21,729 nucleotides of DNA from Clostridium grantii DSM 8605 (lineage in GTDB: Bacteria; Bacillota; Clostridia; Clostridiales; Clostridiaceae): positions 1 to 21,729 of the forward strand of contig NZ_FQXM01000038.1 in assembly GCF_900129965.1 (NCBI RefSeq), in the 5' to 3' direction. Of this stretch, positions 20,925 to 21,729 are shown piece by piece; within the stretch, counting starts at the first letter, position 1; each line of letters begins with the position of its first letter. Made by a program: the position numbers and the translations under genes. Under the pieces are notes generated by a model. It ran no database searches. It was not told where the DNA came from and saw only the letters and a list, made by a program, of their open reading frames with translations.

Positions 20925-20970
20925 AAAATACTTGTCCTTGATTAGTGGTATCAGGGCCAAGTATTTTTTA
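20925..20970 (+). terminator. Hairpin 2, terminator-like, with the same loop as hairpin 1
   Basis: AAAATACTTG pairs with CAAGTATTTT (20958-20967). Inside, CCTTGAT pairs with ATCAGGG (one G-T) around the loop TAGTGGT (20943-20949), and the 3' arm ends in a run of T. It has all the features of an intrinsic terminator; the loop matches hairpin 1 except for its first base. Confidence 0.6.
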
Positions 20971-21033
20971 GTATACCAAAAATTCAAAATCTAGCCAAGA
21001 ACTATAAATTCAAAATTTTACATAAACAGGAGC

Positions 21034-21180
21034 ATGCCAAACCATCCAGGTTTATCTAGAACCTCAGGGGAAGTAAGCAGAACTCGTACGTTTCAAGCAA
21101 CAAAAACTGTTCCAGTTTTTGTAAGTAAGTTCGTCGGCAAAGCCTCCTTGCTATGTGCACCGGTACTGATTAACAAATTG
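21034..21180 (+). other. GC-richer non-coding or relic segment before repeat copy 3
   Basis: This stretch is visibly less AT-rich than its surroundings. One frame reads HPGLSRTSGEVSRTRTFQAT and then VPVFVSKFVGKASLLCAPVL before running into the repeat, but there is no ribosome site and the composition is odd. It may be the tail of a transposase-type gene; IS605-like TnpB proteins have similarly loose Ser/Thr/Arg-rich tails. The identity is not established. Confidence 0.25.
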
Positions 21181-21220
21181 AAGCAAAACAAATCATTCAC
21201 TCCATTCATAATTAGTTAAC
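21181..21220 (-). repeat. Palindromic repeat, half copy 3 (inverted)
   Basis: On the minus strand it reads GTTAACTAATTATGAATGGA then GTGAATGATTTGTTTTGCTT, the hairpin-B half of the unit at 6679-6717 with a few changes. Hairpin A and the CCCTAGGG centre are absent. Its GTTAAC edge abuts the helicase-like fragment that begins at 21221. Confidence 0.65.
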
Positions 21221-21403
21221 AGTAGTTTTTTACAGGTAACTGCAACACCATATTCTTTATATCTTCAACCAGATAATTTGGGTAGAGCAGAAACAGGTCA
21301 GTGGTTTAAACCAGTAAAACCAGCTTTTACATAGTTAGTAGCATTTGGAGACAAGTATATATGTGGAGAATTCTACTTTGAAAAAAGTAATGATTATAGA
21401 TAG
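21221..21403 (+). pseudogene. Fragment of an SF2-helicase-like protein (possibly Z1-domain type)
   Basis: The frame reads FLQVTATPYSLYLQPDN, then KPVKPAFT, a TAG stop at 21332, and on to FGDKYICGEFYFEKSNDYR and a TAG at 21401. VTATPY is a helicase motif III-like sequence, and the following YLQP...KPAFT...GEFYF run resembles, from memory, the large proteins with a C-terminal Z1 domain linked to restriction or defence. Only about 60 codons survive, with a nonsense change that looks like GAG to TAG. The fragment begins exactly at the edge of repeat copy 3. Confidence 0.35.
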
Positions 21404-21408
21404 CAAAC

Positions 21409-21443
21409 AAAAAATTCCTTTCTCTCTAATACAGGAATTTTTT
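21409..21443 (+). terminator. Intrinsic terminator-like hairpin
   Basis: AAAAAATTCCT (21409-21419) pairs with AGGAATTTTTT (21433-21443) around a 13-nt loop; the 3' arm itself provides the T run. It lies 5 bp after the stop of the helicase-like fragment. Confidence 0.6.
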
Positions 21444-21557
21444 GCAAGCACCTGTGAGGTGTAAATTTTTCCAAGTACAAGATCTCAAGAATAATATATA
21501 AAGAATCATTTATATAGTTGAAAAATATTGGCGTAGCAATAAAGGAGTGGATTTTTA

Positions 21558-21680
21558 TTGCAAAAAGCAAGTAGGAGCGCCAAGAAAGTGAGCAATGTAT
21601 AACAGGTGGTAATCCTAATTATATCCTGTCCATATTTATCAACAGTTTTTGTTGCTATTTGAGATATTTAAAAAGAATAA
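21558..21680 (+). pseudogene. Start of an unknown gene with three premature in-frame stops
   Basis: AAAGGAG at 21541-21547 precedes a TTG at 21558. The frame reads LQKASRSAKKVSNV, TAA, QVVILIISCPYLSTVFVAI, TGA, DI, TAA, KE, TAA. A basic N-terminus followed by one hydrophobic helix is the layout of a membrane-anchored protein, and the protein-like reading on both sides of the stops suggests a decayed gene whose ribosome site survives. No family was recognised. Confidence 0.35.
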
Positions 21681-21729
21681 GAACGTACATACGTATAAAA
21701 TCGAATTAGTTTGTAAATAATATAAAATG

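Noticed and set aside
21034..21219. A 61-residue plus-strand protein
   Set aside because: There is no ribosome site, the composition is odd, and its last 13 or so residues are encoded by the inverted half repeat, so it is not a natural gene.
6625..21220. The three palindromic repeats as a CRISPR-like or integron-type array
   Set aside because: The copies are thousands of bases apart, with no regular spacers and no cas or integrase gene nearby.

Overview
The window looks like a chromosomal accessory region of an anaerobic, AT-rich Firmicute close to Clostridium. The reasons are the low GC throughout, strong AGGAGG-type ribosome sites, some TTG starts, a DUF4358/MBOAT/DHHW exopolysaccharide-acetylation operon, the relic of a clostridial [FeFe]-hydrogenase-like regulatory protein, and IS21-, IS200- and IS3-like elements. 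No rRNA, tRNA or CRISPR array was seen. All identifications come from reading motifs; no database search was run.

Layout. Positions 1-301 are the tail of an element with IS21-like ends, lying against the 3' relic of an interrupted gene (302-462). A stand-alone HD-GYP c-di-GMP phosphodiesterase (551-1183) follows a near-consensus Fur box. At 1362-4150 an apparently intact cassette has a TetR regulator diverging from three membrane-associated genes: a membrane-anchored DJ-1/PfpI protein, a membrane-anchored metallo-beta-lactamase-fold protein and a two-helix miniprotein. At 4326-5458 lies a broken PfkB-like + RyR-domain gene. Positions 5535-6624 hold further fragments: an unknown tail, a GT1 glycosyltransferase and a TetR gene lacking both ends.

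Positions 6726-9891 (minus strand) carry the secretion/acetylation operon DUF4358 lipoprotein - MBOAT acyltransferase - DHHW protein, with a terminator hairpin after the first gene. A gene-poor stretch (9892-10472) holds a radical-SAM relic. Next come a NUDIX hydrolase, a decayed small gene, an intact unknown gene overlapping a chorismate-mutase fragment, and a strong shared terminator. At 11845-15309 an AraC regulator diverges from a domain-permuted GH3 glycosidase, a typical local regulator plus sugar-hydrolase pair.

From 15346 on the DNA is mostly debris around three intact-looking genes: an IS200 left end with truncated tnpA, a membrane diguanylate cyclase without an inhibitory site (15679-16800), an unknown membrane protein (17220-18140), a deleted URO-D family gene, a hydrogenase-domain pseudogene ending at a truncated IS3 element (19464-20700), twin hairpins with the same loop, a helicase-like fragment and, at the window's end, a gene start carrying three in-frame stops.

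Three themes stand out. (1) A roughly 93-bp palindromic repeat occurs twice in full (6625-6717, 15559-15649) and once as a half copy (21181-21220), each time at the edge of a truncated gene. (2) About a third of the recognisable coding traces are broken. (3) Both sides of c-di-GMP metabolism are present: a phosphodiesterase with a possible iron-linked promoter and a diguanylate cyclase, beside an exopolysaccharide-modification operon of the kind c-di-GMP often controls elsewhere.
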